Shown: positions 7,908-18,928, counted from the first letter of the stretch. The stretch: DNA of 64,000 nt from Macropodus opercularis (GCA_030770545.1 JAUCMP010000034.1:186001-250000); one strand, 5' to 3'. Translations and numbers: made by a program. The notes: generated by a model from the sequence alone, not told the origin.

Positions 7908-10900
7908 ATGGCTACTGTAAGTGTGGGAACATTTAATGTTAGAGGGGTCCGTGATCCCTTGAAAAGAGCTATGGTTTTCAGTTTCCTCAAGGATTTAGGC
8001 TTGTCTGTTGTCTTGCTGCAGGAAGTACACTTGCGGGATGAGGTGGATGTGAGGGTTTTTAGTAGGGAGTGGGGGCAGGGTGGGGCAGTGTGGAGTGTGG
8101 GGGGGGTTCACTCAGCGGGGGTGGGGATAATGTTCGGGAGAGGGGTGCAGGTGGAACAGGATTTTGTGATTGTGCAGGGCAGGGCGTTTGGGGTGGATTT
8201 TTTGTACGGGGGTGCGGCCTGTCGCGCTATAGTAATCTATGGTTCACAAGTTAGGAGGGAGAGGGAGGAGATGATGGAGGATTTGGTCCCCCACTTAACT
8301 ACAAATAAACATGTCATAATTGGGGGGGATTGGAATGAAGAGGTGGGTGGGGGGCAGGGGTGGGGCGAGCAATTGAGAGCCATGGGGCTGGTAGATGGTG
8401 GTCAGATGGTGCAGCCTCCGTTGCTGGGCCCCTCTTGGAGGAACTCCAGAGGGGTATCTAGGCGGCTGGACTATATTTTCTTTTCAACGTCGATAGCGTT
8501 AGCTTCAGGACGGGCAGTGCCACTTTTTTTCTCAGATCATGATGGTTTAGTTTTCAAGGGGTCAGTGGGCGGGCAAGATTTCGGGAAAGGGTATTGGAAG
8601 CTGAATTGTGGCGTTTTGAAGGAAGAACATTTCCGTGCGAGTTTTGTGAATTTCTTTCAAGGGTTACTTGGTCTGCGGCCGCTGTGTGGGGGGGCTGTTG
8701 AGTGGTGGGAGGTTACAAAAGAGAGGATTAAATCCTTTTGCATTAACTATTCTGTGCGGCGGGCAAGACGGAAGAGCGCTGAAGTTAGGTCTTGGCAACA
8801 GAAGTTAGAAAATGAACAAGCCATGGCTAATGCTGGTGGGCGGGCGAATGAGGCCTTGTGCGTGCGTCTCAAGGGTCAGTTGCGCTCCTTTTATGAAGGC
8901 AAAGCCCAGGCATTTCTTGCTCGCGACAGGAAGGATTTTTTCGAAAATAATGAGAAGTGTAGCACTCAGTTTTTTAGTTCTGTAAGAGCCAGGAGGGCCA
9001 GGAGGGTCTTTCAAGGAGTAAGGGACCGACAGGGACAAGTGGTGACTGACAGTGGGAGCATGGTGGAGGTGATTTCTGCACACTATTGTGATTTTTTTGG
9101 AGAAAAAAAGGTGGGGGCAGGGGCGGGGACCTTTCTCGACTTGGTAACTGGTCGCGTGTCAGACACTCAGGCAGATGCACTGGAGGCCCCTCTCTCACTT
9201 TCTGAGTTGTCCAGGGCCCTTCGTGGCATGAGGAAAGGAAAGGTCCCTGGACGGGACGGGTTGCCGGTTGAGTTCTATGTCACATTTTGGAACCTCTTGG
9301 GGCCGTCTCTTTTGGAGGTTCTGACTGAGGGCCTAAGAGAGGGTGCCTGGGGCAAAACATGGCAGGTGGGGGTTATTGTTTTGTTGTTTAAGAAGGGTGA
9401 TGCAAGGGACATAAGTAACTGGAGACCACTGACAATGCTGGGAGTGGATTACAAGCTGCTGGCTAAGGTTCTAGCCATGCGTCTTGGGGCGGTCCTCCCA
9501 GGGATTGTTCATGTGGATCAGACATGTGGGATTGCTGGGAGGTCAACGCGTCTTAATTTACAACTGTTGCGTGACATTACTGCCTGGGTGGAGGACCGCA
9601 ACATGCCACTCACGGTGGTGAGTTTAGACCAGCGGAAGGCTTTTGATAGAGTGCATTGGGGTTTCTTGTTTAGTGTGTTGAGAAGGATGGGCTTTGGGAG
9701 CACCTTTGTGGGGTGGTTGGAGTGTCTATATGCAGGGGCACGTAGTGTGGTGGCAGTGAATGGGCACATGGGTAGAGAGTTTGCACTACAGTCTGGAGTG
9801 CGACAAGGGTGCCCACTCTCCCCTTTACTCTTTGTACTGTACATGGAGCCTCTGGCAGCAGCCATTAGGGTTGATCCTGGGGTAAGGGGAGCCCTGGTTC
9901 CAGGGGGTGGTGGCTCCCGGGTGAAGCTTTCGCAGTATGCAGACGACACAACGCTGTTGCTTGATAGTGACGAGTGTGTGGTGAGAGCCATGGGGGTGTT
10001 TGAGGAGTTTGGGTCGGTGTCAGGCGCAGCCCTTAACATCAACAAGTGTGCTGTCAAATATTTTGGACGATGGAAAGGGCGGGAAGATGCGCCAGGGGCA
10101 CTGCCAGTGTGTCGCGGACCTTTGAAAATACTTGGAGTCATGTTTGAAACTGTGAATAGTGCTTCCGTAAATTGGCTAAAACTTTTGGGACGAGTGAAAC
10201 AACGTTTGGCGCTTTGGAAGGGAAGGAAGTTGACTTTGTCGGGGAAGGTTCTGGTGCTCAAGGTGGACATCCTGTCAGCCGTGCTCCATCTGTCTTATGT
10301 GTTTCCACTACCGGTGGTCTTGAGACGGCCCCTGATGCGGGCAGTTTTTGATTTCCTCTGGGGAGGGAGGTATGAATGGGTGTCACGCGGGCGTATGATG
10401 GCGAGCTTGAATGTAGGTGGAAGGGATGTGCCAGATATCCCGCTAAAGTTGGACACAATTTTTATATCTGCTTTGCTGCAGGACATGATGTCCGGAGGGG
10501 GTCATCCTGCGGTTTCCGCTTTGCAGTATTTCTTTTCATATGCAGCGAGGCCCATAATAACATGGTCAAACATCGGACCGAGATCCGAGCAAATGCCATG
10601 GCATTTTGCTTGGGCTGCAAAATGGTTACGGGCTCATCCTGAGACGCTACAAAATGGTTTGTGGAAGAAGCACAGGGTGTTATACAAAGTGGCCAAGGGA
10701 AAAGCAGGCCCACCACCTATAGTGGGAGTTCCAGCTTCAGTTTGGGATGCCTGTCAAATGGCAGGGTTGGACAATGGGCTCAAAGATTTGCACTGGGCTT
10801 GTTTACATCGGAGCCTCCCTGTTAAGGATAAGATGTACAGGCATGGCTTGAGCTTGACTCCTTACTGCCCGAGGGAGACATGTGTAGCGCAAGAAACAGT

Positions 10901-11252
10901 GTGCCATGTGATGTGGGAGTGTGAATTTGCGAAGAGGGTTTGGGCTACAGCTGAGTGTGTGGCAAAGAGAACAGAGCCGGATTTTGTGCTATCTTGGGAG
11001 GTGGTGGAGAGGGGTTTGGTGGGAGGGAATGCAGAAAAAGGAGGGGCGGTTTTGTGGTTACTTTTGAGTTTATATAAAAGAAGAATATGGCTGGCACGTC
11101 AAACTTTAGTTCGAAAAGGGAAGGATATAACTGCTGTGGGTGTAGTTAAGGCAGTAGAATGGGAGGTAAAGGACAGGATGAGATGGGATGTGGAGAAAAT
11201 GGGTTATCACGCAGCGAAGGAAAAATGGAAAGGGGGATTTGGATGGTTGTAG
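7908..11252 (+). CDS. ORF2 protein: APE endonuclease plus reverse transcriptase, lineage A
   Basis: A 1114-residue protein that nicks the target DNA and copies the element RNA onto the nick. N-terminal AP-endonuclease-like domain, about residues 1-215: TFNVRG at the start, catalytic E39 in LLQEVHLRD, D141/N143 in GGDWNEE, and SDH at 209-211. Reverse transcriptase, about 435-790: KVPGRDGLP, FKKGD with NWRPLTML, motif A aspartate D574 in SLDQRKAFD, RQGCPLSPL at 632-640, and the YADD active site at 677-680. C-terminal region: a CX4CX7HX4C zinc motif with C987, C992, H1000 and C1005. All catalytic residues I would look for are present and the frame is open. The endonuclease presumably sets the U2 specificity. 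It starts 42 nt after the ORF1 stop, so translation by reinitiation is likely. Confidence 0.92.
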   Translation: MATVSVGTFNVRGVRDPLKRAMVFSFLKDLGLSVVLLQEVHLRDEVDVRVFSREWGQGGAVWSVGGVHSAGVGIMFGRGVQVEQDFVIVQGRAFGVDFLYGGAACRAIVIYGSQVRREREEMMEDLVPHLTTNKHVIIGGDWNEEVGGGQGWGEQLRAMGLVDGGQMVQPPLLGPSWRNSRGVSRRLDYIFFSTSIALASGRAVPLFFSDHDGLVFKGSVGGQDFGKGYWKLNCGVLKEEHFRASFVNFFQGLLGLRPLCGGAVEWWEVTKERIKSFCINYSVRRARRKSAEVRSWQQKLENEQAMANAGGRANEALCVRLKGQLRSFYEGKAQAFLARDRKDFFENNEKCSTQFFSSVRARRARRVFQGVRDRQGQVVTDSGSMVEVISAHYCDFFGEKKVGAGAGTFLDLVTGRVSDTQADALEAPLSLSELSRALRGMRKGKVPGRDGLPVEFYVTFWNLLGPSLLEVLTEGLREGAWGKTWQVGVIVLLFKKGDARDISNWRPLTMLGVDYKLLAKVLAMRLGAVLPGIVHVDQTCGIAGRSTRLNLQLLRDITAWVEDRNMPLTVVSLDQRKAFDRVHWGFLFSVLRRMGFGSTFVGWLECLYAGARSVVAVNGHMGREFALQSGVRQGCPLSPLLFVLYMEPLAAAIRVDPGVRGALVPGGGGSRVKLSQYADDTTLLLDSDECVVRAMGVFEEFGSVSGAALNINKCAVKYFGRWKGREDAPGALPVCRGPLKILGVMFETVNSASVNWLKLLGRVKQRLALWKGRKLTLSGKVLVLKVDILSAVLHLSYVFPLPVVLRRPLMRAVFDFLWGGRYEWVSRGRMMASLNVGGRDVPDIPLKLDTIFISALLQDMMSGGGHPAVSALQYFFSYAARPIITWSNIGPRSEQMPWHFAWAAKWLRAHPETLQNGLWKKHRVLYKVAKGKAGPPPIVGVPASVWDACQMAGLDNGLKDLHWACLHRSLPVKDKMYRHGLSLTPYCPRETCVAQETVCHVMWECEFAKRVWATAECVAKRTEPDFVLSWEVVERGLVGGNAEKGGAVLWLLLSLYKRRIWLARQTLVRKGKDITAVGVVKAVEWEVKDRMRWDVEKMGYHAAKEKWKGGFGWL

Positions 11253-11410
11253 CTGGGCAGTTTTCTGGTGTCCTGGCTTTTGATTTGTTATGGAATATAT
11301 ATTTGTAAAATGTGATTTTTGATTTTGGTCTATGCTTTGAAAATATCTGTATTGATGTGAAACTGTTATATGGGATCTAAATAAAAGATCTGTAAAAAAA
11401 AAAAAAAAAA

Positions 11411-11561
11411 ATCTGTTCTTATCAGTTTAATATCTGATACGTCCCCTACCCGGGGACCATATATTAAATTGCTTTTTGGAGCAGGGAGGTGGAACAGGGG
11501 CTTGCTCCGTCCACTCCACGCATCGACCTGGTATTGCAGCGCTTCTGGGAACGGTGCACCC
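11411..11561 (+). pseudogene. U2 snRNA 3' fragment (nt 38-188) downstream of lineage A element
   Basis: U2 resumes at A38 directly after the poly(A) tract; the exact boundary is ambiguous by the A residues. Nucleotide 76 is C. This is the other half of the U2 locus that starts at 6363. Confidence 0.93.
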
Positions 11562-12002
11562 CCACACTCTGTGTTCAACGCCAAGCCATTGTCAATGCGC
11601 TGCGCTCCGCTCCGTCGGGCTCACCTTCTGTCCAGCCTATGGGATTTCCTGTGGAAAAAGGCAGCAATGCATGATGGGACAAGTCTGCTCCCCTTTGAGA
11701 GAAAACAACAAGACAGAGAGAGAACAGCGACTAACGTTCGCCAGCCTTTACTGAAAAGTACAACTGGTGCAGACCGGCAGGCTCCGCAAAGTTGCCTTCT
11801 TCCCACTGTCAGCACCGTCAGTGAGCGTGGTTAGTCCCGGAGAGAGCTCCCTGAGTGCGAGCGGAGCAAGTCATACTTACCTGGCAGGGGAGATACCATG
11901 ATCAAGAAGGTGGTTCACCCAGGGCGAGGCTCAGCCATTGCACACCTCTGCTGAGCGTGGTTAGTCCCGGAGAGAGCTCCCTGAGTGCGAGCGGAGCAAG
12001 TC

Positions 12003-12166
12003 ATACTTACCTGGCAGGGGAGATACCATGATCAAGAAGGTGGTTCACCCAGGGCGAGGCTCAGCCATTGCACACCGGCTGTCTGACCCCTGCGAATTCC
12101 CCAAATGCGGGAATCTCGACTGCATAATTTGTGGTAGTGGGGGACTGCGTTCGCGCTCTCCCCTCG
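12003..12166 (+). ncRNA. U1 snRNA
   Basis: Intact U1 in the unit just downstream of the complete lineage A element; truncated copy at 11873-11945. Confidence 0.96.
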
Positions 12167-12857
12167 TCAGCTGTCAAAGACAAAAGCCTAGTCGTGAGCC
12201 ACTCTGATTGCACAGAGCCTATCGGGCGCATGGCTCCGGGCAAGGGGAGGGGCCTAGCAAGCGGCAATAGCTGGGCCTTCCGTGACGGCTGTGGCTGGGA
12301 AGACGAGGGGCCTCTGCTTCGCTTTGAGGCCCGGGCCATCTTCGCTCCGGTTTCTCTTCATAACGCACAAGTCTTTCGCCTTTTACTAAAGATTTCCGTG
12401 GAGAGGAACTCAAACGGGTTGAGTCAATTTTTGCTGGGCTTTGCCCCTCGGCAGAGCCGCCAGAGTTTTGTGAAAGTAACAGAGAAATACGCCGGCGTCG
12501 AGAGACGACCCCTCCCAAGTCTTTCTCGTGGCCTCGCGTTTTGTGCACGCAGAGCTGCAGAGTGTCCTGCCTGTGTCACTTTATATGCGTGAGTGTGTTT
12601 GTGGTTCGATGCTTTGAAACGCATGCGTTTCACCCAGGTGTGGGTGTAACTTCATGTACGTGCGTCTGCACAGGCCCCGACGCTCAGCGGGCCTGCAGCG
12701 CATCGTCATGTGGGAGATCTGGGGGCGTGCAAGGAGAGCACGGCTGTGGGCGGTGCTAAGCAGACGGCGCTTTCTCGCTGCCAGTTCAACACACTGCACC
12801 GCGACCAGCGAGGGGCGCCCAAAAGAGGCGGCCTCTGGCATCACGAGCATGCAGGTC

Positions 12858-13045
12858 ATCGCTTCTCGGCCTTTTGGCTAAGATCAAGTGTAGTATCTGT
12901 TCTTATCAGTTTAATATCTGATACGTCCCCTACCCGGGGACCATATATTAAATTGCTTTTTGGAGCAGGGAGGTGGAACAGGGGCTTGCTCCGTCCACTC
13001 CACGCATCGACCTGGTATTGCAGCGCTTCTGGGAACGGTGCACCC
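12858..13045 (+). ncRNA. U2 snRNA
   Basis: Uninterrupted U2; nucleotide 76 is C. Followed by the same 5-bp CTCCG expansion as the unit at 3390, as expected from the 9468-bp higher-order repeat. Confidence 0.97.
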
Positions 13046-13491
13046 CCACACTCTGTGTTCAACGCCAAGCCATTGTCAATGCGCTGCGCTCCGCTCCGCT
13101 CCGTCGGGCTCACCTTCTGTCCAGCCTATGGGATTTCCTGTGGAAAAAGGCAGCAATGCATGATGGGACAAGTCTGCTCCCCTTTGAGAGAAAACAACAA
13201 GACAGAGAGAGAACAGCGACTAACGTTCGCCAGCCTTTACTGAAAAGTACAACTGGTGCAGACCGGCAGGCTCCGCAAAGTTGCCTTCTTCCCACTGTCA
13301 GCACCGTCAGTGAGCGTGGTTAGTCCCGGAGAGAGCTCCCTGAGTGCGAGCGGAGCAAGTCATACTTACCTGGCAGGGGAGATACCATGATCAAGAAGGT
13401 GGTTCACCCAGGGCGAGGCTCAGCCATTGCACACCTCTGCTGAGCGTGGTTAGTCCCGGAGAGAGCTCCCTGAGTGCGAGCGGAGCAAGTC

Positions 13492-13655
13492 ATACTTACC
13501 TGGCAGGGGAGATACCATGATCAAGAAGGTGGTTCACCCAGGGCGAGGCTCAGCCATTGCACACCGGCTGTCTGACCCCTGCGAATTCCCCAAATGCGGG
13601 AATCTCGACTGCATAATTTGTGGTAGTGGGGGACTGCGTTCGCGCTCTCCCCTCG
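13492..13655 (+). ncRNA. U1 snRNA
   Basis: Intact U1; truncated copy at 13362-13434. The spacer downstream has C at about 13917 (GTCAACTTTTGC) where most units have T, a variant shared with the unit containing 19982. Confidence 0.96.
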
Positions 13656-14346
13656 TCAGCTGTCAAAGACAAAAGCCTAGTCGTGAGCCACTCTGATTGC
13701 ACAGAGCCTATCGGGCGCATGGCTCCGGGCAAGGGGAGGGGCCTAGCAAGCGGCAATAGCTGGGCCTTCCGTGACGGCTGTGGCTGGGAAGACGAGGGGC
13801 CTCTGCTTCGCTTTGAGGCCCGGGCCATCTTCGCTCCGGTTTCTCTTCATAACGCACAAGTCTTTCGCCTTTTACTAAAGATTTCCGTGGAGAGGAACTC
13901 AAACGGGTTGAGTCAACTTTTGCTGGGCTTTGCCCCTCGGCAGAGCCGCCAGAGTTTTGTGAAAGTAACAGAGAAATACGCCGGCGTCGAGAGACGACCC
14001 CTCCCAAGTCTTTCTCGTGGCCTCGCGTTTTGTGCACGCAGAGCTGCAGAGTGTCCTGCCTGTGTCACTTTATATGCGTGAGTGTGTTTGTGGTTCGATG
14101 CTTTGAAACGCATGCGTTTCACCCAGGTGTGGGTGTAACTTCATGTACGTGCGTCTGCACAGGCCCCGACGCTCAGCGGGCCTGCAGCGCATCGTCATGT
14201 GGGAGATCTGGGGGCGTGCAAGGAGAGCACGGCTGTGGGCGGTGCTAAGCAGACGGCGCTTTCTCGCTGCCAGTTCAACACACTGCACCGCGACCAGCGA
14301 GGGGCGCCCAAAAGAGGCGGCCTCTGGCATCACGAGCATGCAGGTC

Positions 14347-14534
14347 ATCGCTTCTCGGCCTTTTGGCTAAGATCAAGTGTAGTATCTGTTCTTATCAGTT
14401 TAATATCTGATACGTCCCCTACCCGGGGACCATATATTAAATTGCTTTTTGGAGCAGGGAGGTGGAACAGGGGCTTGCTCCGTCCACTCCACGCATCGAC
14501 CTGGTATTGCAGCGCTTCTGGGAACGGTGCACCC
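14347..14534 (+). ncRNA. U2 snRNA
   Basis: Uninterrupted U2; nucleotide 76 is C. It heads the only 1614-bp unit. Confidence 0.97.
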
Positions 14535-14792
14535 CCACACTCTGTGTTCAACGCCAAGCCATTGTCAATGCGCTGCGCTCCGCTCCGTCGGGCTCACCTT
14601 CTGTCCAGCCTATGGGATTTCCTGTGGAAAAAGGCAGCAATGCATGATGGGACAAGTCTGCTCGCCTTTGAGAGAAAACAACAAGACAGAGAGAGAACAG
14701 CGACTAACGTTCGCCAGCCTTTACTGAAAAGTACAACTGGTGCAGACCGGCAGGCTCCGCAAAGTTGCCTTCTTCCCACTGTCAGCACCGTC

Positions 14793-15179
14793 AGTGAGCG
14801 TGGTTAGTCCCGGAGAGAGCTCCCTGAGTGCGAGCGGAGCAAGTCATACTTACCTGGCAGGGGAGATACCATGATCAAGAAGGTGGTTCACCCAGGGCGA
14901 GGCTCAGCCATTGCACACCTCTGCTGAGCGTGGTTAGTCCCGGAGAGAGCTCCCTGAGTGCGAGCGGAGCAAGTCATACTTACCTGGCAGGGGAGATACC
15001 ATGATCAAGAAGGTGGTTCACCCAGGGCGAGGCTCAGCCATTGCACACCTCTGCTGAGCGTGGTTAGTCCCGGAGAGAGCTCCCTGAGTGCGAGCGGAGC
15101 AAGTCATACTTACCTGGCAGGGGAGATACCATGATCAAGAAGGTGGTTCACCCAGGGCGAGGCTCAGCCATTGCACACC
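14793..15179 (+). repeat. 130-bp subrepeat in three copies (U1 promoter plus truncated U1)
   Basis: In this unit the 130-bp segment (TGAGCGTGGTTAG through the first 73 nt of U1 and CTCTGC) occurs three times instead of two. U1 5' ends are at 14846, 14976 and 15106, and only the last continues into a full gene. The extra copy is the expected product of unequal exchange or slippage between the two normal copies. Confidence 0.92.
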
Positions 15180-15269
15180 GGCTGTCTGACCCCTGCGAAT
15201 TCCCCAAATGCGGGAATCTCGACTGCATAATTTGTGGTAGTGGGGGACTGCGTTCGCGCTCTCCCCTCG
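15106..15269 (+). ncRNA. U1 snRNA
   Basis: Intact U1 preceded by two truncated copies (14846-14918 and 14976-15048). Confidence 0.96.
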
Positions 15270-15960
15270 TCAGCTGTCAAAGACAAAAGCCTAGTCGTGA
15301 GCCACTCTGATTGCACAGAGCCTATCGGGCGCATGGCTCCGGGCAAGGGGAGGGGCCTAGCAAGCGGCAATAGCTGGGCCTTCCGTGACGGCTGTGGCTG
15401 GGAAGACGAGGGGCCTCTGCTTCGCTTTGAGGCCCGGGCCATCTTCGCTCCGGTTTCTCTTCATAACGCACAAGTCTTTCGCCTTTTACTAAAGATTTCC
15501 GTGGAGAGGAACTCAAACGGGTTGAGTCAATTTTTGCTGGGCTTTGCCCCTCGGCAGAGCCGCCAGAGTTTTGTGAAAGTAACAGAGAAATACGCCGGCG
15601 TCGAGAGACGACCCCTCCCAAGTCTTTCTCGTGGCCTCGCGTTTTGTGCACGCAGAGCTGCAGAGTGTCCTGCCTGTGTCACTTTATATGCGTGAGTGTG
15701 TTTGTGGTTCGATGCTTTGAAACGCATGCGTTTCACCCAGGTGTGGGTGTAACTTCATGTACGTGCGTCTGCACAGGCCCCGACGCTCAGCGGGCCTGCA
15801 GCGCATCGTCATGTGGGAGATCTGGGGGCGTGCAAGGAGAGCACGGCTGTGGGCGGTGCTAAGCAGACGGCGCTTTCTCGCTGCCAGTTCAACACACTGC
15901 ACCGCGACCAGCGAGGGGCGCCCAAAAGAGGCGGCCTCTGGCATCACGAGCATGCAGGTC

Positions 15961-16148
15961 ATCGCTTCTCGGCCTTTTGGCTAAGATCAAGTGTAGTATC
16001 TGTTCTTATCAGTTTAATATCTGATACGTCCCCTACCCGGGGACCATATATTAAATTGCTTTTTGGAGCAGGGAGGTGGAACAGGGGCTTGCTCCGTCCA
16101 CTCCACGCATCGACCTGGTATTGCAGCGCTTCTGGGAACGGTGCACCC
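15961..16148 (+). ncRNA. U2 snRNA
   Basis: Uninterrupted U2; nucleotide 76 is C. Confidence 0.97.
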
Positions 16149-16589
16149 CCACACTCTGTGTTCAACGCCAAGCCATTGTCAATGCGCTGCGCTCCGCTCC
16201 GTCGGGCTCACCTTCTGTCCAGCCTATGGGATTTCCTGTGGAAAAAGGCAGCAATGCATGATGGGACAAGTCTGCTCCCCTTTGAGAGAAAACAACAAGA
16301 CAGAGAGAGAACAGCGACTAACGTTCGCCAGCCTTTACTGAAAAGTACAACTGGTGCAGACCGGCAGGCTCCGCAAAGTTGCCTTCTTCCCACTGTCAGC
16401 ACCGTCAGTGAGCGTGGTTAGTCCCGGAGAGAGCTCCCTGAGTGCGAGCGGAGCAAGTCATACTTACCTGGCAGGGGAGATACCATGATCAAGAAGGTGG
16501 TTCACCCAGGGCGAGGCTCAGCCATTGCACACCTCTGCTGAGCGTGGTTAGTCCCGGAGAGAGCTCCCTGAGTGCGAGCGGAGCAAGTC

Positions 16590-16753
16590 ATACTTACCTG
16601 GCAGGGGAGATACCATGATCAAGAAGGTGGTTCACCCAGGGCGAGGCTCAGCCATTGCACACCGGCTGTCTGACCCCTGCGAATTCCCCAAATGCGGGAA
16701 TCTCGACTGCATAATTTGTGGTAGTGGGGGACTGCGTTCGCGCTCTCCCCTCG
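16590..16753 (+). ncRNA. U1 snRNA
   Basis: Intact U1; truncated copy at 16460-16532. Confidence 0.96.
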
Positions 16754-17444
16754 TCAGCTGTCAAAGACAAAAGCCTAGTCGTGAGCCACTCTGATTGCAC
16801 AGAGCCTATCGGGCGCATGGCTCCGGGCAAGGGGAGGGGCCTAGCAAGCGGCAATAGCTGGGCCTTCCGTGACGGCTGTGGCTGGGAAGACGAGGGGCCT
16901 CTGCTTCGCTTTGAGGCCCGGGCCATCTTCGCTCCGGTTTCTCTTCATAACGCACAAGTCTTTCGCCTTTTACTAAAGATTTCCGTGGAGAGGAACTCAA
17001 ACGGGTTGAGTCAATTTTTGCTGGGCTTTGCCCCTCGGCAGAGCCGCCAGAGTTTTGTGAAAGTAACAGAGAAATACGCCGGCGTCGAGAGACGACCCCT
17101 CCCAAGTCTTTCTCGTGGCCTCGCGTTTTGTGCACGCAGAGCTGCAGAGTGTCCTGCCTGTGTCACTTTATATGCGTGAGTGTGTTTGTGGTTCGATGCT
17201 TTGAAACGCATGCGTTTCACCCAGGTGTGGGTGTAACTTCATGTACGTGCGTCTGCACAGGCCCCGACGCTCAGCGGGCCTGCAGCGCATCGTCATGTGG
17301 GAGATCTGGGGGCGTGCAAGGAGAGCACGGCTGTGGGCGGTGCTAAGCAGACGGCGCTTTCTCGCTGCCAGTTCAACACACTGCACCGCGACCAGCGAGG
17401 GGCGCCCAAAAGAGGCGGCCTCTGGCATCACGAGCATGCAGGTC

Positions 17445-17632
17445 ATCGCTTCTCGGCCTTTTGGCTAAGATCAAGTGTAGTATCTGTTCTTATCAGTTTA
17501 ATATCTGATACGTCCCCTACCCGGGGACCATATATTAAATTGCTTTTTGGAGCAGGGAGGTGGAACAGGGGCTTGCTCCGTCCACTCCACGCATCGACCT
17601 GGTATTGCAGCGCTTCTGGGAACGGTGCACCC
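17445..17632 (+). ncRNA. U2 snRNA
   Basis: Uninterrupted U2; nucleotide 76 is C. Confidence 0.97.
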
Positions 17633-18073
17633 CCACACTCTGTGTTCAACGCCAAGCCATTGTCAATGCGCTGCGCTCCGCTCCGTCGGGCTCACCTTCT
17701 GTCCAGCCTATGGGATTTCCTGTGGAAAAAGGCAGCAATGCATGATGGGACAAGTCTGCTCCCCTTTGAGAGAAAACAACAAGACAGAGAGAGAACAGCG
17801 ACTAACGTTCGCCAGCCTTTACTGAAAAGTACAACTGGTGCAGACCGGCAGGCTCCGCAAAGTTGCCTTCTTCCCACTGTCAGCACCGTCAGTGAGCGTG
17901 GTTAGTCCCGGAGAGAGCTCCCTGAGTGCGAGCGGAGCAAGTCATACTTACCTGGCAGGGGAGATACCATGATCAAGAAGGTGGTTCACCCAGGGCGAGG
18001 CTCAGCCATTGCACACCTCTGCTGAGCGTGGTTAGTCCCGGAGAGAGCTCCCTGAGTGCGAGCGGAGCAAGTC

Positions 18074-18237
18074 ATACTTACCTGGCAGGGGAGATACCAT
18101 GATCAAGAAGGTGGTTCACCCAGGGCGAGGCTCAGCCATTGCACACCGGCTGTCTGACCCCTGCGAATTCCCCAAATGCGGGAATCTCGACTGCATAATT
18201 TGTGGTAGTGGGGGACTGCGTTCGCGCTCTCCCCTCG
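18074..18237 (+). ncRNA. U1 snRNA
   Basis: Intact U1; truncated copy at 17944-18016. Confidence 0.96.
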
Positions 18238-18928
18238 TCAGCTGTCAAAGACAAAAGCCTAGTCGTGAGCCACTCTGATTGCACAGAGCCTATCGGGCGC
18301 ATGGCTCCGGGCAAGGGGAGGGGCCTAGCAAGCGGCAATAGCTGGGCCTTCCGTGACGGCTGTGGCTGGGAAGACGAGGGGCCTCTGCTTCGCTTTGAGG
18401 CCCGGGCCATCTTCGCTCCGGTTTCTCTTCATAACGCACAAGTCTTTCGCCTTTTACTAAAGATTTCCGTGGAGAGGAACTCAAACGGGTTGAGTCAATT
18501 TTTGCTGGGCTTTGCCCCTCGGCAGAGCCGCCAGAGTTTTGTGAAAGTAACAGAGAAATACGCCGGCGTCGAGAGACGACCCCTCCCAAGTCTTTCTCGT
18601 GGCCTCGCGTTTTGTGCACGCAGAGCTGCAGAGTGTCCTGCCTGTGTCACTTTATATGCGTGAGTGTGTTTGTGGTTCGATGCTTTGAAACGCATGCGTT
18701 TCACCCAGGTGTGGGTGTAACTTCATGTACGTGCGTCTGCACAGGCCCCGACGCTCAGCGGGCCTGCAGCGCATCGTCATGTGGGAGATCTGGGGGCGTG
18801 CAAGGAGAGCACGGCTGTGGGCGGTGCTAAGCAGACGGCGCTTTCTCGCTGCCAGTTCAACACACTGCACCGCGACCAGCGAGGGGCGCCCAAAAGAGGC
18901 GGCCTCTGGCATCACGAGCATGCAGGTC

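Larger units (their letters stand above)
6395..11410 (+). mobile_element. Complete Keno-like (Tx1-clade) non-LTR retrotransposon, lineage A
   Basis: A 5016-bp element inserted in U2 between nt 32 and nt 38, in the same orientation as U2. Order: 52-bp 5' UTR, ORF1 (6447-7865), 42-bp gap, ORF2 (7908-11252), 3' UTR of about 158 bp with ATAAA-rich end, poly(A). There is no LTR and no target duplication; instead 5 bp of U2 are deleted. The deletion is confirmed by spacing, since the 9468-bp repeat equals 5016 + 1484 + 1489 + 1484 - 5. APE-type endonuclease, CCHC-knuckle ORF1 and U2 target fit the Keno family of the Tx1 clade described from fish. The other known U2-targeting family, Utopia, carries a different (restriction-like) endonuclease. 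Both ORFs are open, so this copy may be active. Confidence 0.9.

Noticed and set aside
6395..11410. Classification as Utopia (the other U2-targeting family)
   Set aside because: Utopia belongs to the restriction-like-endonuclease group, whereas ORF2 here starts with an APE-type endonuclease (QEVHLRD, GGDWNEE, SDH) and ORF1 has three CCHC knuckles, as in the Tx1 clade.
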